From NCBI GenBank assembly GCA_001577025.1, contig LSCF01000003.1, forward strand, positions 1 through 52,710: a DNA stretch of 52,710 bases, given 5' to 3'. A program made the translations under genes and the position numbers. The stretch's first letter is position 1. Each line of letters opens with the position of its first letter. Source of the DNA: Fidelibacterota bacterium TCS55 (lineage in GTDB: Bacteria > Fidelibacterota > Marinisomatia > Marinisomatales > TCS55). This document shows positions 31,401 through 37,114 of the stretch, piece after piece. Under the pieces are notes generated by a model. The model had not been told where the DNA came from. It did not search any database and saw only the letters and a list, made by a program, of their open reading frames with translations.

Positions 31401-31447
31401 CATTGGCGATAAGGTTGCAACCGGGGTGTATTTTTATCATGCCATGA
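19466..31447 (+). CDS. Giant secreted multi-domain surface protein, frameshifted in its C-terminal sorting domain
   Basis: 3993 codons, starting 3 nt after the CsgG-like gene. Order: signal peptide (1-18); LamG/ConA-like domain (about 20-180; EWHHIVVTRSGANLNIYVNG); ELP/hyalin-like repeats (about 225-630; KVYFTANDGTYGEEIWVYD, KLYFEGYESTYGAELYSYDG); two bacterial Ig-like domains with TIASVxST and INITVNFSE (about 640-870); then four FN3 + right-handed beta-helix units (22078-28860). More Ig/FN3-like domains follow, then a module shared with the 1338-residue exoprotein (from about 30191), and the sorting signature LSQNYPNPFNPQTS. The frame breaks near 31327; restoring one base extends it to 31509 with the normal ending. 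Probably a type IX-secreted adhesin or glycan-binding protein. Confidence 0.88.
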   Translation: MFNKLLLSILLISVGLGQPVVSFDGSNDYLSTDDTTGTALYSDFTVSGWVFPKADGTQQVMKNGTFEIQYQGSYYRYFSIYPGGYSTTFGKASINEWHHIVVTRSGANLNIYVNGELHTTSTSFSSGNFTDGTNIGRDQDYGEYFRGFMDEFAIWNTALDLNAVKSLYNGGTPKSASAVNSSNLRSYWAMDDGSGTSATNAISNSPGLVLNGASWSTFTMSPKPERIADINSGSTGSYPRNFNEYNGKVYFTANDGTYGEEIWVYDPSDSTTTRVTDIASGSNSGLTYNSILVEYDGKLYFEGYESTYGAELYSYDGTNVTRISDIYSGTNSSYAKMITVLNDTLYFVATNNTYGYEWYSYDGTNIVRRTDIRSGGSDGVYPWSGNAKVYNNKIYFAGYDDTKGVEFFSYDETNGAQLVSDLYSGTTGSYPTNFMVFDSKLYFNGGYSTSSSSAPDVGNDAAGSSGSSMSHNTNLLKFDNTTVSVVDMGSTAQYFTLFGENAIYKNKMYLNAFTESNGYELWSYDETNGGQMVADSIYPGSNSSHPYYGQVFNDKLYFRATDGSQSWGGSNYELWYYDSTGFGRAGDIYQSTNGSYPQNLYASNDALYFSATDGSTGYELYAIRLSDPKPTIASVTSTTSNGTYKVGDEINITVNFSETVSWAWSDTLEVILETGTTDRTIRYGGTSPLTGVTSVSGTYTVGFGDASSDLTVKSITMDGSITDASSQVMDNFTVGSNLSASSNLVIDGVLPTIASVKSTNDNATYSVGANINITVNFSEAVSLSSGGSMTVTLETGTPDREVSITSISNSNTASGTYTVQSGDTSSDLDVSSIALSSGATLSDGAGNAMSVFTVPSDSSLADFNNIVLNTTKPGTPTNIAAENRYGGIGLKWNTESSAVKYYVYRSSDNSTFTKLSTEPTDTVYTDDLTAGDRYYYYVTAVNSANTEGDSSRHVSGYATEIWWVDDVNGSDSNSGKAESEAFKTIEQALKTNSDLASGDTIYVNPSITSTNSTKHTGYYDFGNISSGINLNHNKDFVLKSTAGADSTIFNAEGKNRHFYFDDGQTENTKIIGITFFNGKEDGNWPGGGALVIDGSNTKIAFENCVFDSNRVIDDYAGGAIVIRNQATPSFTACTFKNNYVTDDNSSSYGGAIRIESPNSLTDLQNTINFKQTKFISNYVKVKYSAYGGAVYSNRNTLFENCLFVNNGAISGYGSTNTNDWNESKGGAIGSNGGYDNTGVITVISSSTFDRNYVDVQTNNGNPRGAAIYYNSWSNTQTSKVYVYNSIITGSYRLRNNADYTESEDNKIFSTDNSSNRSNINYSAIEGSADQSWADDKVYDINPVYSDTANMDYSLSIKSPLLGQGTTSYEGYNAPTIDLSGDARPSPSGSNPDMGAYESTLSSSTSPLPVANLTGTSKTNSVYLSWSAVKASVGSTSDAANIRYQVYQGDSQVGTSVSTNFTVTALTNGTAYTFSVSAQDTSSGELGANSKAISVTPKYRGPKWYVATTNGSALGDTSTNADLGGFDNPINHLTSAMEIAASGDTIVMMSGTHSGSNNRGISFNSNKPLVIMGDPNYTADNIIMDAGGRDRHFTFENGEDSTYQIIGLTLYNGKGTDDGGGSVSVSNSASPVFKRVIFKENINASDNWEGGGAIRIQGYSTPSFYYCTFDGNVTDRTSSENNNEASGGAVFIAYSSNSANSRILFDGCVFKNNMAKSDWSASGGALMVRESQVDVINCLFYGNTAYSSVDGTNNYHSIGGAMNILSPGYYSNSQNSWVGGNIKIINSTIVNNRVKTGSSNSSNANVGGVYFDSWGRSEKAWFFNNIVWGNQDGSGGLNYQIHLSNETGWVGPYFNYNVVQNSSDISSLQDDNSFETDPAFSDSTNGDYSLSNASQLIGAGGSSYEGESAPTTDILGLSRPNPSGSSPDIGAYENSLSTTPYPAPVKNLTAVGGSQSVTLSWDAVAGADSVYKVYQHTSAFSVDATYFKDTTSSTTYTITGLDNATRYYFRVSAVNTKGYEGTASASVDITPTYSGPVWWVGTSGSDNNEGSSGSPFASISHAMDHVSAGDTVMIKPGTYSGSGNREIEISSNNSKADFSKYKNLVITSEKGADSTIIDANNQGRHFTIVGNQQNTIDSTLQFIGLTFTGGLSNEDGGSFYIEANTFWNNSVQTNVASQMQPKFKNCVFKDNEAFKNTDGAAGGALRFNSAAAIFENCVFESNYSNSRGGAISFSGDNQARIDTTWFRNSTFKNNGVNDSGQTQNEPKNSNGGAISLDFGMSLIILNSTFSNNGVVKNNNSSHARGGALSIDEDWSLRVAPLVWVYNSRFTKNNVTHNVNNGGGRALGGAISAGAPIVIANTVIDSNSVNGINCNNGCPGGGGVYIRVQSQWDNNGNETNGSNYLINNTIVNNYGSASSNNTVESGGIFLDHVTEQMGTWFNNIIWGNRTNNDSGDRHNLNYINNEEFKISVDYNNVEGIEQYSFITGENSYDLDPVFYSNTNYQLSTGSPLIGAGTTSFDGINAPTEDILGNDRPNPSGSSPDLGAYENALAESPYPKQVQNLIAKAGSKEVSLSWDANTETDIAKYLVYKSEIKGFTPTSTDSVDETTSTSYTVTGLENGVKYFFRVAAVDNDGYRGTFSNDANAIPRYMGPNWYVAVNGSNENDGDEANPLSDLRTAIDSAQAGHTVILLAGTHDGPDNRELKLNTGKQIRIVGDPNANVEDVILDAEYNGRHFDIMGNYDSTLVFKNITFKRGSGRSDGGSWRLAGSIWIEGGSFWDDQTQQQIEGYPEPEFVNCVWDDNHVGGFNEVGAGGAIAIRDASPTFVGCTFMNNGAGGRGGAVYTQTFNAEHASSPQFRYTLFKNNYAENQDDVGWGGAVTMEGPGLPKFIGCRFEGNIARSENNSGRGGAVQIEYWQPDYGTNVLFSRCVFVDNVAEGNNGDAYGGAIYTSAPFEMVNSIVVKNRARGNWGSGGGLSIQIKEQNGTQGHSLLINNTIVDNEVTDNTGNYAYSGGGISAMNSSTQGGLWFNNIIFGNNSEHENSIMVDGSANIDMAYLNVDDEEGKSWFDDATMITDKPKFRNPTAGDYRLSFTSQLIDAGAASYGGENAPRVDYRNYYRIGLPDIGALEAGASKYILAMEDDITEDKDTTFVSLSQEVKFTITTGDIDGNIVTNSNEPVKWDIFPNQKYARVSTTADSTTSGGSATATVTVTSQTKGKGFRFRVIAEVGEAYIRSDMYVIEEMVTGAPPPVTDLTISPSDWTNQPNFTLNWNSPTWEAQRELIGAVVEITDGVNKYNEYLSFPSGDTLTNYSFTAPEAGQYTTYLWLVDELGNENPDSAKSVTAKYDNIAPEEFWLHYPSPDVWESDKPRFHWSDGGDYPSGIEEFHIFINKNHYAKFSPNDANYNQSNEEFYIDAPTSIPDGNHSWHMEASDFAGNIRWSSDTVHFGVDITPPNIVHNSPLTVVDEGSTTPAIDINVSDGASGVKETFLYYRRSGGGGGGFVSVDMSSGSYSIPGGDVKSDGLEYYIESEDNVGNTRYWPAEGEFHSVKVRTESSVSTAARWPSGVPGGTDSTNYVFFSIPFDVGNAKSAITSVLDPENKGPDEFNYRLYGYSNGWQENPSSVTMGNGYFLIYDPAKYSDNPQMHFDFGQGTSTPTEPPYGFGVTTGQWKFFGSPYNFNVSLDNVYTEDGTNIRDAGSIYTWNSSWSSAGSSLQPWKGYIFKSGGATKLNIDVRGSTFGKMAKAMNPDDYPMDANEWIVDIIAVTGNARDELNSVGVRSFASDGYDPLDEFEPPGVPGDVVLRIDNRNRQETPDLYAKDIRKPNEEGHFWDIQVFAPTNGQRTYITFEGLGYVPEEYDVFLINKTTKQAKNLEWDAQYRFANTGSESYLKQELRLVVGTKKFVEDNNAGVSLYPDAFTLSQNYPNPFNPQTSIMISLEEDANVDLVIYNLLGKRSPDWPIMNTVLPVITTSSGMVEMPLAIRLQPGCIFIMP
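22078..28860 (+). repeat. Four tandem FN3 + beta-helix protein-coding units
   Basis: Four diverged repeats of about 1.6-1.9 kb inside the giant gene. Each has an FN3 domain (LxWxAxxxxxxY…Y, …YYFRVSAVN-like), then W(Y/W)V, a G-S-D-N-type turn, SGDTI/AGDTV, a beta-helix with repeated GGA(I/V) turns and 'F-x-N-C-x-F' rungs, and an ending PDxGAYE. Helix starts are near 22350, 23970, 25570 and 27420; ends near 23655, 25260, 27110 and 28850. Only the last ends GALEAG instead of GAYE. The repeats are seen at protein level; the DNA has diverged. Confidence 0.8.
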
Positions 31448-31509
31448 TCCGCAATGATCAAGGAAAAGTGGTCTTGAATAAAACCAGAAAAATGATCTTT
31501 TTAAAATAA
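31316..31509 (+). pseudogene. Frameshifted C-terminal sorting domain of the giant exoprotein
   Basis: In frame, the protein ends with LLGKRSPDWPIM then unrelated residues. The -1 frame from about 31327 to the stop at 31507-31509 reads GYYNFIWNGRNAIGD, TGVYFYHAMI and ends KTRKMIFLK, exactly the expected FlgD-like/Por sorting-domain ending (compare TKKMILMK of the next exoprotein). Adding one G after AAG at 31327 gives GKEITRLAHNEHRPAG and joins both parts. No slippery heptamer is present, so a single-base deletion, true or from sequencing, is more likely than programmed frameshifting. Confidence 0.85.
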
Positions 31510-31531
31510 TCGATTCTCTAATCCTCAGAAT

Positions 31532-31558
31532 AAAAGGGGCTGGAAACAGCCCCTTTTT
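31532..31558 (+). terminator. Rho-independent terminator after the giant exoprotein gene
   Basis: Stem AAAAGGGGCTG / CAGCCCCTTTT (31532-31542 with 31547-31557) with a GAAA tetraloop and a run of five T at 31554-31558. It lies 22 bases past the restored stop at 31509, which independently supports 31509 as the real gene end. Confidence 0.92.
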
Positions 31559-31572
31559 ATTTGTATGAACCC

Positions 31573-31588
31573 TGTTGCCTATATCACA
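31573..31588. promoter_or_regulatory. CRP-like operator dyad, site C
   Basis: TGTTG-CCTATA-TCACA, with one strong half-site. It is located between the terminator and the second CsgG-like gene. A weak -10 (TAAGTT, 31610-31615) would put the start near 31622 with the dyad centred at -41.5 (class II). The operon it would control ends in an adenylate cyclase. Confidence 0.42.
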
Positions 31589-31637
31589 GATTTTAGGGTA
31601 CTTTTTCTGTAAGTTATTCAGTGAACAGGAGTTTTTC

Positions 31638-32321
31638 ATGAATAGGATACGCATTATATTTTTATTTGTTTTTACTTCGGTGGTTTTTGCCCAGGTAAAT
31701 GATGGATCTCAGGCCAAACCCACGGCAGCCGTATTAGACTTTGTTGGTTCCGGAATTACAACACAAGAAGCCCAAGTGCTCACCCAGCGATTGGGGTCAG
31801 AACTGGTTCAAACTGATGCCCTCATTATGGTTGAAAGAAATCAGATGAATGAAATCATGGAAGAACAGGGTTTTCAGCAGGCCGGTTGTACCTCCGCTGA
31901 ATGTGCTGCAGAAATAGGAGCACTTCTAGGTGTTCAAAAGATGATATCTGGTTCTTTCGGTAAGATAGGAAATTCTTATACCATTGAAGCCCGCATGTTT
32001 TCTGTTGAATCTGGTGAAACAGAAAAAACGGTGAGCAAAACCTATAAGGGTGAGGTTGACGGATTATTACCACAAATTCAAATTGTCGCTTGGGAACTGA
32101 TGGGCTTAACGCCTCCAGCTGACCTTTTGGCCCTGACTGGAGTTGAAGTTAAGGAAGAGGCTGCAGAAGAAAAACCGAAGAAAAAAGGCGGCAGCAAGTG
32201 GCTCCGCAACACATTTATTTTATTAGTCCTAGCCGGTGGCGGTGCCTACCTTGCAATGCAGGGTGGAGACGCGGATCTCCCTGAACCTCCTGCGCCTCCC
32301 ACAACAGGAGGTGGATCATGA
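31638..32321 (+). CDS. CsgG/TolB-N-like exported protein with C-terminal membrane helix (paralogue 2)
   Basis: Start at 31638 (227 residues), chosen because AGGAG lies 7 nt upstream; the longer frame to 31575 contains the promoter region. Signal peptide MNRIRIIFLFVFTSVVFAQ, then the same CsgG-like domain as the gene at 18746: LIMVERNQMNEI, EQGFQQAGCTSAECAAEIG, SGSFGKIGNSYTIEA, KTYKGEVDGLLP. The CX4C pair is conserved. A Lys-rich linker and a C-terminal helix (FILLVLAGGGAYLAM) end in a Pro-rich tail. The stop overlaps the next gene (ATGA at 32318-32321), so it is translated together with the exoprotein gene. Confidence 0.82.
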   Translation: MNRIRIIFLFVFTSVVFAQVNDGSQAKPTAAVLDFVGSGITTQEAQVLTQRLGSELVQTDALIMVERNQMNEIMEEQGFQQAGCTSAECAAEIGALLGVQKMISGSFGKIGNSYTIEARMFSVESGETEKTVSKTYKGEVDGLLPQIQIVAWELMGLTPPADLLALTGVEVKEEAAEEKPKKKGGSKWLRNTFILLVLAGGGAYLAMQGGDADLPEPPAPPTTGGGS

Positions 32322-35300
32322 AACGTATTATAATTGCTATCGCTCTGCTTTCATTCGGTTTTTCACAGCAAACATACGATAGTGAAATACAACCCATTTG
32401 GGACAACTCCTGTACGTCATCCTGCCATAATTCAGGGAATAATAGCGGTGGGTTGAATCTCATGTCAGCAAATAGTTATTCTGAATTGGTCAATGTGGCT
32501 TCTCAGGGTTGGCCAAGCGTTATGCGGGTAAAGCCGGGAGACAATCAAAATTCAGTACTATTTCAAAAAATAGTAGGAAATACTTCCTTTGGTGATCGAA
32601 TGCCAAAAGGGGGTACTCTTGGTCAGGCAGATGAGGATAAAATAAAAAAATGGATTGATGAAGGTGCTCCTCAGGATTGGAGTGGAGGTACAGCAGGTGT
32701 TGGTTCCTATGATTTTGAAGTTGGAGATAGAGTAGAAGTTTCGGTTTCTGAAATAAATGGTTCTTCAAATTTCAGTGTGGAATTTTTTGTTTTATTTCAT
32801 ATAGAGCCAACTGAAGATCAGCTCATCATTGAAAGAGAAAGTAGCGATGGTACTTACCATGATTTTTTTCTTGAATACAATAAATCACCTGATGAGTTTG
32901 AATTATCAATCGATCAAGTAGGAACACTTACTTACCCAGTGTCTAACTTATTGAGCGGTGGACTGAATGGTTGGCATCACATCTATTTTGAATACAATAA
33001 TCAAGATTTGAATTTCTTTTGGAATGGAAACAATGTGGCTTCTGTGCAAAACATTCCGAATTTATCTTTTCCAACATCAAGTAAACCTATCAAGTTCGAA
33101 AATTTTAAAGGTTCAATTGATGGTTTGCGGTTTCGGAAAACATCCGGCTTTGAAGGCATTCCTGGAGGGATTTGGGACCAGACCAACATGGGGAATGATG
33201 CTATTTTGGTGTGGAATTGTAATGAGATTTTAGTTGATGCAAACATAAACCCGGATGATAGCAATCAATACCTTAAAGATGAATCTGGCAAAAACAACCA
33301 TGGTCTTATTCAAGGAAACGGTCAGCTGGATTATGATGTGTTTGGCGGTGGCGGCGGCGGTGGTACTCAAGGGATTGAAGTGAGTTACAAAAGTAACAAC
33401 GCATTTAATGGCGATGTTCATATTGGATATATTCCTCAAGGGAATGATCCAAATTACTGGTCAAGCGCCACCCATAAATGGGATTTGGGTAATCACGTTT
33501 TCCCTGGTGATTATTGGACTAAAATTTGGCATGATGGGATTCCGGATGGAGAGGCCCATTTGATTGTATTTGTAGATACAAATAACGATGATCAGTGGAA
33601 TGATGCCACAGAGTACGGAGCCATATCCCAAGTATTTCAGGTGACCAATAAACAGGGTAATGCAGGTACCCTAACCTTAATGAAAGGCGGCGGAGGAGGT
33701 GGCCCCGGCAAGCCAAACACCATTGAGATTGTGGTTCGGCTGAACCAGAATATCGGTGTAGGGGATGTCCATGTAGGCGTCTGGTTGCCAGGCAATAATG
33801 CAAACCCGGATATCGTTGGTAATATGGATGTGGAAAATTCACCGTCACCAATTGAAGGATGGGGTTTTGAATTTAATGATAGCCGTATCCTACCCAGTGA
33901 TGGACCCTATAAAATCGAAGCATTTTTTGATCAAAATAATAATGATATGCCTGATGCTAATGAACTGCTTGTTCTATTTCAAGATATATATACGGATGAC
34001 CAAGGATATGCCTTCGTTGATATGACCCTGGGAGATGGCGGGAATCAGCAGCAGATTCTCAATGTGTCTCTTTCGGTTGATGGCGTTGGCGATGGTGTCA
34101 ATGGTCAAGTCATTATCGATTTACTCAGAAACAGTGATGAACATATTATTCAAGGGTTTCAATTTGGAGAAACCACGCCTATTACAAATATGAATAAAAG
34201 TTTCAACGTAACATCGCAAGTTAATCAAAATGAATCAGTCTTTTTAAGGGGTTGGTATATGACTGGCGGCAATGAGACAACTTTACTTGCTGAAGGAGAA
34301 TCAAACGTTTTCAATTGGCCTCCAACTGGGGATATTAGCCTGGTCCTTGAAAAAGGAACCTATACAGGACCATTCAAAACGAATATAACCGTCCATGGGA
34401 CCGATGAGAGCGGGACCCTTTCGTTTAGGATATTACCCCAAGGGTCTTCAATAAATGATTATATGCCTGATTTTATTGGCGCCGAATATAGCTATGACCA
34501 CCCGCAAGTGTTTTCAACACCGCCCAGCGATGAGGAAATAGAAATTAATGATTTTCTCATAGATGTAGATTACGGCATGTATCCCTTAGTGGCATGGTAT
34601 AATGTGGGCTCAGATGATGCTTTTGACCCTGCCCAAGATCCGTTTGCTGCTGGTCAGATCAATATTGTCAAAGATCAGGACCCTAATATTTCTTTTACCA
34701 ACTTGAGTATTTTACCGGGGCCAGAGATTGTCTCAAATAATTTAATTGGATTAACTCCAAATGAAGGCGAAGACTTGTCTTTTTCGATAAATGTTAATCC
34801 GCATCCAAGCATGTTGGCCGGTACAGTATCTCAGGTGTCAATGATTTATTTTACGGGACATGGTAATTTCCGATTCACCGATTGTTCCAATTCAACAGGA
34901 GATACATATGACTGTTTAGTCCCCGGTTCAGATATGACCAATTCAGGCTTGGTGATCGGTATTGATGCTTTCGATGAATATGGTGCAGAATCCTCTGCTG
35001 GACCTTATGATGTAGCTGTACAATTTGATTCAATATATATTTCTTCTGTTCCTGCAGAACGCTATATAATGATCTCTGTTCCTGCAAATTTATCAAACCC
35101 TTCTCTGACGAATGTATTGGGAGATGAATTGGGAGAAGCGGATGCGACAAAATGGAGATCATTTAAATGGGTAAATGGTGCTTATCAAGAAAATGCAGGT
35201 AGTTTAACACCCGGCTCTGCTGTTTGGCTTATTTCCAAAGAAAACGTCAATGCCATCCAGGCCGGCAGTGGCTATTCCACTGCTTTATCGATGGGAAAAA

Positions 35301-36334
35301 CCATTTCGCTTTCAACCGGCTGGAACCAAATTGGTAATCCATACAATTTCCCCATCAATATAGATGATCAAAATATGGTACAATTTTCATCAGAAGTTGA
35401 AAAAGTCTTATATCAATATTCAGGAGGTGAGAATTATTCTCAAACCACCAATTTAGACCCTGGCACAGGCTATTGGGTATATTCCAATGGTAGCGGCAGC
35501 ATTAACATTTCTCCAATAAATAATGCTGATCCTCATGCACAGCCTTCTTCGCCGAATTTGGTAAGCAAGAGTCAGGAAGGCTGGGAAGCCACTCTAGAAG
35601 TTGCTGCAGGGAATCAAAAAGATAAAGCAACCATATTCGGTATGCATCCTGAGTCATCAGATGGTTATGACAAAAAGGATTTCCATGAACCTCCGGTTAT
35701 TGGAGAATATATATCAGCTTATTTCAATCATTCTGAAATAGGGAACTTGAATAATGATATGAGAAGTGAAAGTCAAGATGTGGCACGCTGGCCCCTGTCG
35801 GTCATTACTAATCAAAAAGGAACGGTGAAAATGACCATTCCTGATATTGAAAGAATTCCAAATTATTTTGAAGTGATGCTCTATGACCCCATTTCAAAAG
35901 TCGTCTATGATATGCGTCAAGATAATCTGGTAAGAATCTCTTCTCAGGGTTCTGAAAATCCATATCCTCTAGAATTGATATTGGGTCCATTTGATGAAGT
36001 GGAGGAACAATTGGATATGATGGATATAATTCCCAGCACATTTCAACTGGCTCAGAATATACCCAATCCATTCAATCCTGTAACCAGCATTCGCGTATCT
36101 CTTACTGAACAAGCTGTTATGACCCTGAAAGTCTATAATATTTTGGGAATCGAAATGAATGCACTGGCTGTGAACCAGTTATTTAGTAAAGGTAATCATC
36201 GTTTCCTCTGGGAAGGGAAAGACGATAATGGTCGACAATTACCTTCCGGAATATATTTATATCGCCTTACGGTGAGTTCCGAAAATGGTCTTCCCGTTTA
36301 TCAAGATACCAAGAAGATGATATTAATGAAATGA
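32318..36334 (+). CDS. Secreted exoprotein with N-terminal cytochrome c-like domain and C-terminal sorting domain
   Basis: 1338 residues. Signal peptide (1-16), then a cytochrome c-like domain (about 20-125): haem motif C32-TSS-C36-H37 with three residues between cysteines instead of two, a candidate axial Met95 in DRMPKGG, and the ending KIKKWIDEGAPQDW typical of surface cytochrome-like domains. A LamG/ConA-like domain follows (about 140-320). Poly-Gly linkers join two beta domains with calcium-loop-like segments (DTNNDDQWND, DQNNNDMPDANE). The C-terminal ~425 residues share a module with the giant protein (GWNQIGNPYNF, DGYDKKDFHEPP), and the protein ends in FQLAQNIPNPFNPVTS, then TKKMILMK, an intact sorting domain. 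Probably a surface protein; haem binding is inferred. Confidence 0.85.
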   Translation: MKRIIIAIALLSFGFSQQTYDSEIQPIWDNSCTSSCHNSGNNSGGLNLMSANSYSELVNVASQGWPSVMRVKPGDNQNSVLFQKIVGNTSFGDRMPKGGTLGQADEDKIKKWIDEGAPQDWSGGTAGVGSYDFEVGDRVEVSVSEINGSSNFSVEFFVLFHIEPTEDQLIIERESSDGTYHDFFLEYNKSPDEFELSIDQVGTLTYPVSNLLSGGLNGWHHIYFEYNNQDLNFFWNGNNVASVQNIPNLSFPTSSKPIKFENFKGSIDGLRFRKTSGFEGIPGGIWDQTNMGNDAILVWNCNEILVDANINPDDSNQYLKDESGKNNHGLIQGNGQLDYDVFGGGGGGGTQGIEVSYKSNNAFNGDVHIGYIPQGNDPNYWSSATHKWDLGNHVFPGDYWTKIWHDGIPDGEAHLIVFVDTNNDDQWNDATEYGAISQVFQVTNKQGNAGTLTLMKGGGGGGPGKPNTIEIVVRLNQNIGVGDVHVGVWLPGNNANPDIVGNMDVENSPSPIEGWGFEFNDSRILPSDGPYKIEAFFDQNNNDMPDANELLVLFQDIYTDDQGYAFVDMTLGDGGNQQQILNVSLSVDGVGDGVNGQVIIDLLRNSDEHIIQGFQFGETTPITNMNKSFNVTSQVNQNESVFLRGWYMTGGNETTLLAEGESNVFNWPPTGDISLVLEKGTYTGPFKTNITVHGTDESGTLSFRILPQGSSINDYMPDFIGAEYSYDHPQVFSTPPSDEEIEINDFLIDVDYGMYPLVAWYNVGSDDAFDPAQDPFAAGQINIVKDQDPNISFTNLSILPGPEIVSNNLIGLTPNEGEDLSFSINVNPHPSMLAGTVSQVSMIYFTGHGNFRFTDCSNSTGDTYDCLVPGSDMTNSGLVIGIDAFDEYGAESSAGPYDVAVQFDSIYISSVPAERYIMISVPANLSNPSLTNVLGDELGEADATKWRSFKWVNGAYQENAGSLTPGSAVWLISKENVNAIQAGSGYSTALSMGKTISLSTGWNQIGNPYNFPINIDDQNMVQFSSEVEKVLYQYSGGENYSQTTNLDPGTGYWVYSNGSGSINISPINNADPHAQPSSPNLVSKSQEGWEATLEVAAGNQKDKATIFGMHPESSDGYDKKDFHEPPVIGEYISAYFNHSEIGNLNNDMRSESQDVARWPLSVITNQKGTVKMTIPDIERIPNYFEVMLYDPISKVVYDMRQDNLVRISSQGSENPYPLELILGPFDEVEEQLDMMDIIPSTFQLAQNIPNPFNPVTSIRVSLTEQAVMTLKVYNILGIEMNALAVNQLFSKGNHRFLWEGKDDNGRQLPSGIYLYRLTVSSENGLPVYQDTKKMILMK

Positions 36335-37092
36335 TGAAACGGATTTTATTTATTCTTTTCTGCTTCGGCACTTTTGCTTTTGGGCAAAAGGAATTTGGAA
36401 AAATCACACTACCCTTAGGGCGCGTCCAGGTACAGCAGGGGGGTACAGGTGCTTTCAAAAAAGCCATGCCCCGTATGCCCATCAAAGAAAAGGATGTGGT
36501 GAAAACATTGGCCAAATCCCGCTGTGAAATTACATTGGTAGGCGGGGGCAAACTCCGCATCGGTGAAAATTCTGAATTGGAAATCACTGAAGCAAACGTA
36601 AAACCCATGGAGAAGAACTTTGGCGCCACATTGAAAAAAGGCGATGTTTGGGTGGCGGCCAAAGCAGCATTTGGTGAAAAGAAAAATGTGGCGGTGAGAA
36701 CCCCAACAGCCGTTGCTGCTATTCGGGGGACCAAATACCGTGCTAAAGCAGGTGACGATGAAAGTTCTGTATTGGTCTACGACGGTAAAGTAGATGTAAA
36801 TGCAGCAAAGAATGTTGTGGAAGCAAGAAAAGATCAAATGAGGCAAGGATTTCAACCGCCCGGAGGTGCCCCAAAATTCAAACTGGGCCCTGTTACGGAG
36901 GTTCAGGCCCCAACCCAGGTAGCTGGCCCTTATGAAGTATCCCTGGAAGATTGGGTTAGTTTGGTAGAAGGAATGCAAATTAATGTGCGCAAAGATGGCA
37001 AATACTCCATGTTCAAGTTTGACCAGGATACGGATGCAGGACTTGATTTTGTCAAATGGAATAAGGAGCAGGATGCCAAGGACGAAAACTAA
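36331..37092 (+). CDS. Exported FecR-domain protein
   Basis: A 253-residue protein with signal peptide (MKRILFILFCFGTFAFGQ). It has a FecR-type beta domain: GRVQVQQGGTGAFKKAMPRM, MPIKEKDVVKT, GGKLRIGENSELEI, ATLKKGDVWVAA, VAVRTPTAVAAIRGTKYRA, SSVLVYDGKVDV. The last two are the FecR hallmark. Unlike classical FecR there is no N-terminal cytoplasmic sigma-regulator domain, so it is a periplasmic FecR-only protein. Overlap with the preceding stop (ATGATGA) links it to the exoprotein, and it lies just before the CHASE2 cyclase, a pairing I believe is common for such FecR proteins. Probably a ligand-binding partner of the CHASE2 sensor. Confidence 0.88.
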   Translation: MMKRILFILFCFGTFAFGQKEFGKITLPLGRVQVQQGGTGAFKKAMPRMPIKEKDVVKTLAKSRCEITLVGGGKLRIGENSELEITEANVKPMEKNFGATLKKGDVWVAAKAAFGEKKNVAVRTPTAVAAIRGTKYRAKAGDDESSVLVYDGKVDVNAAKNVVEARKDQMRQGFQPPGGAPKFKLGPVTEVQAPTQVAGPYEVSLEDWVSLVEGMQINVRKDGKYSMFKFDQDTDAGLDFVKWNKEQDAKDEN

Positions 37093-37114
37093 TTTTTCTT
37101 TAAATTATACTTAA

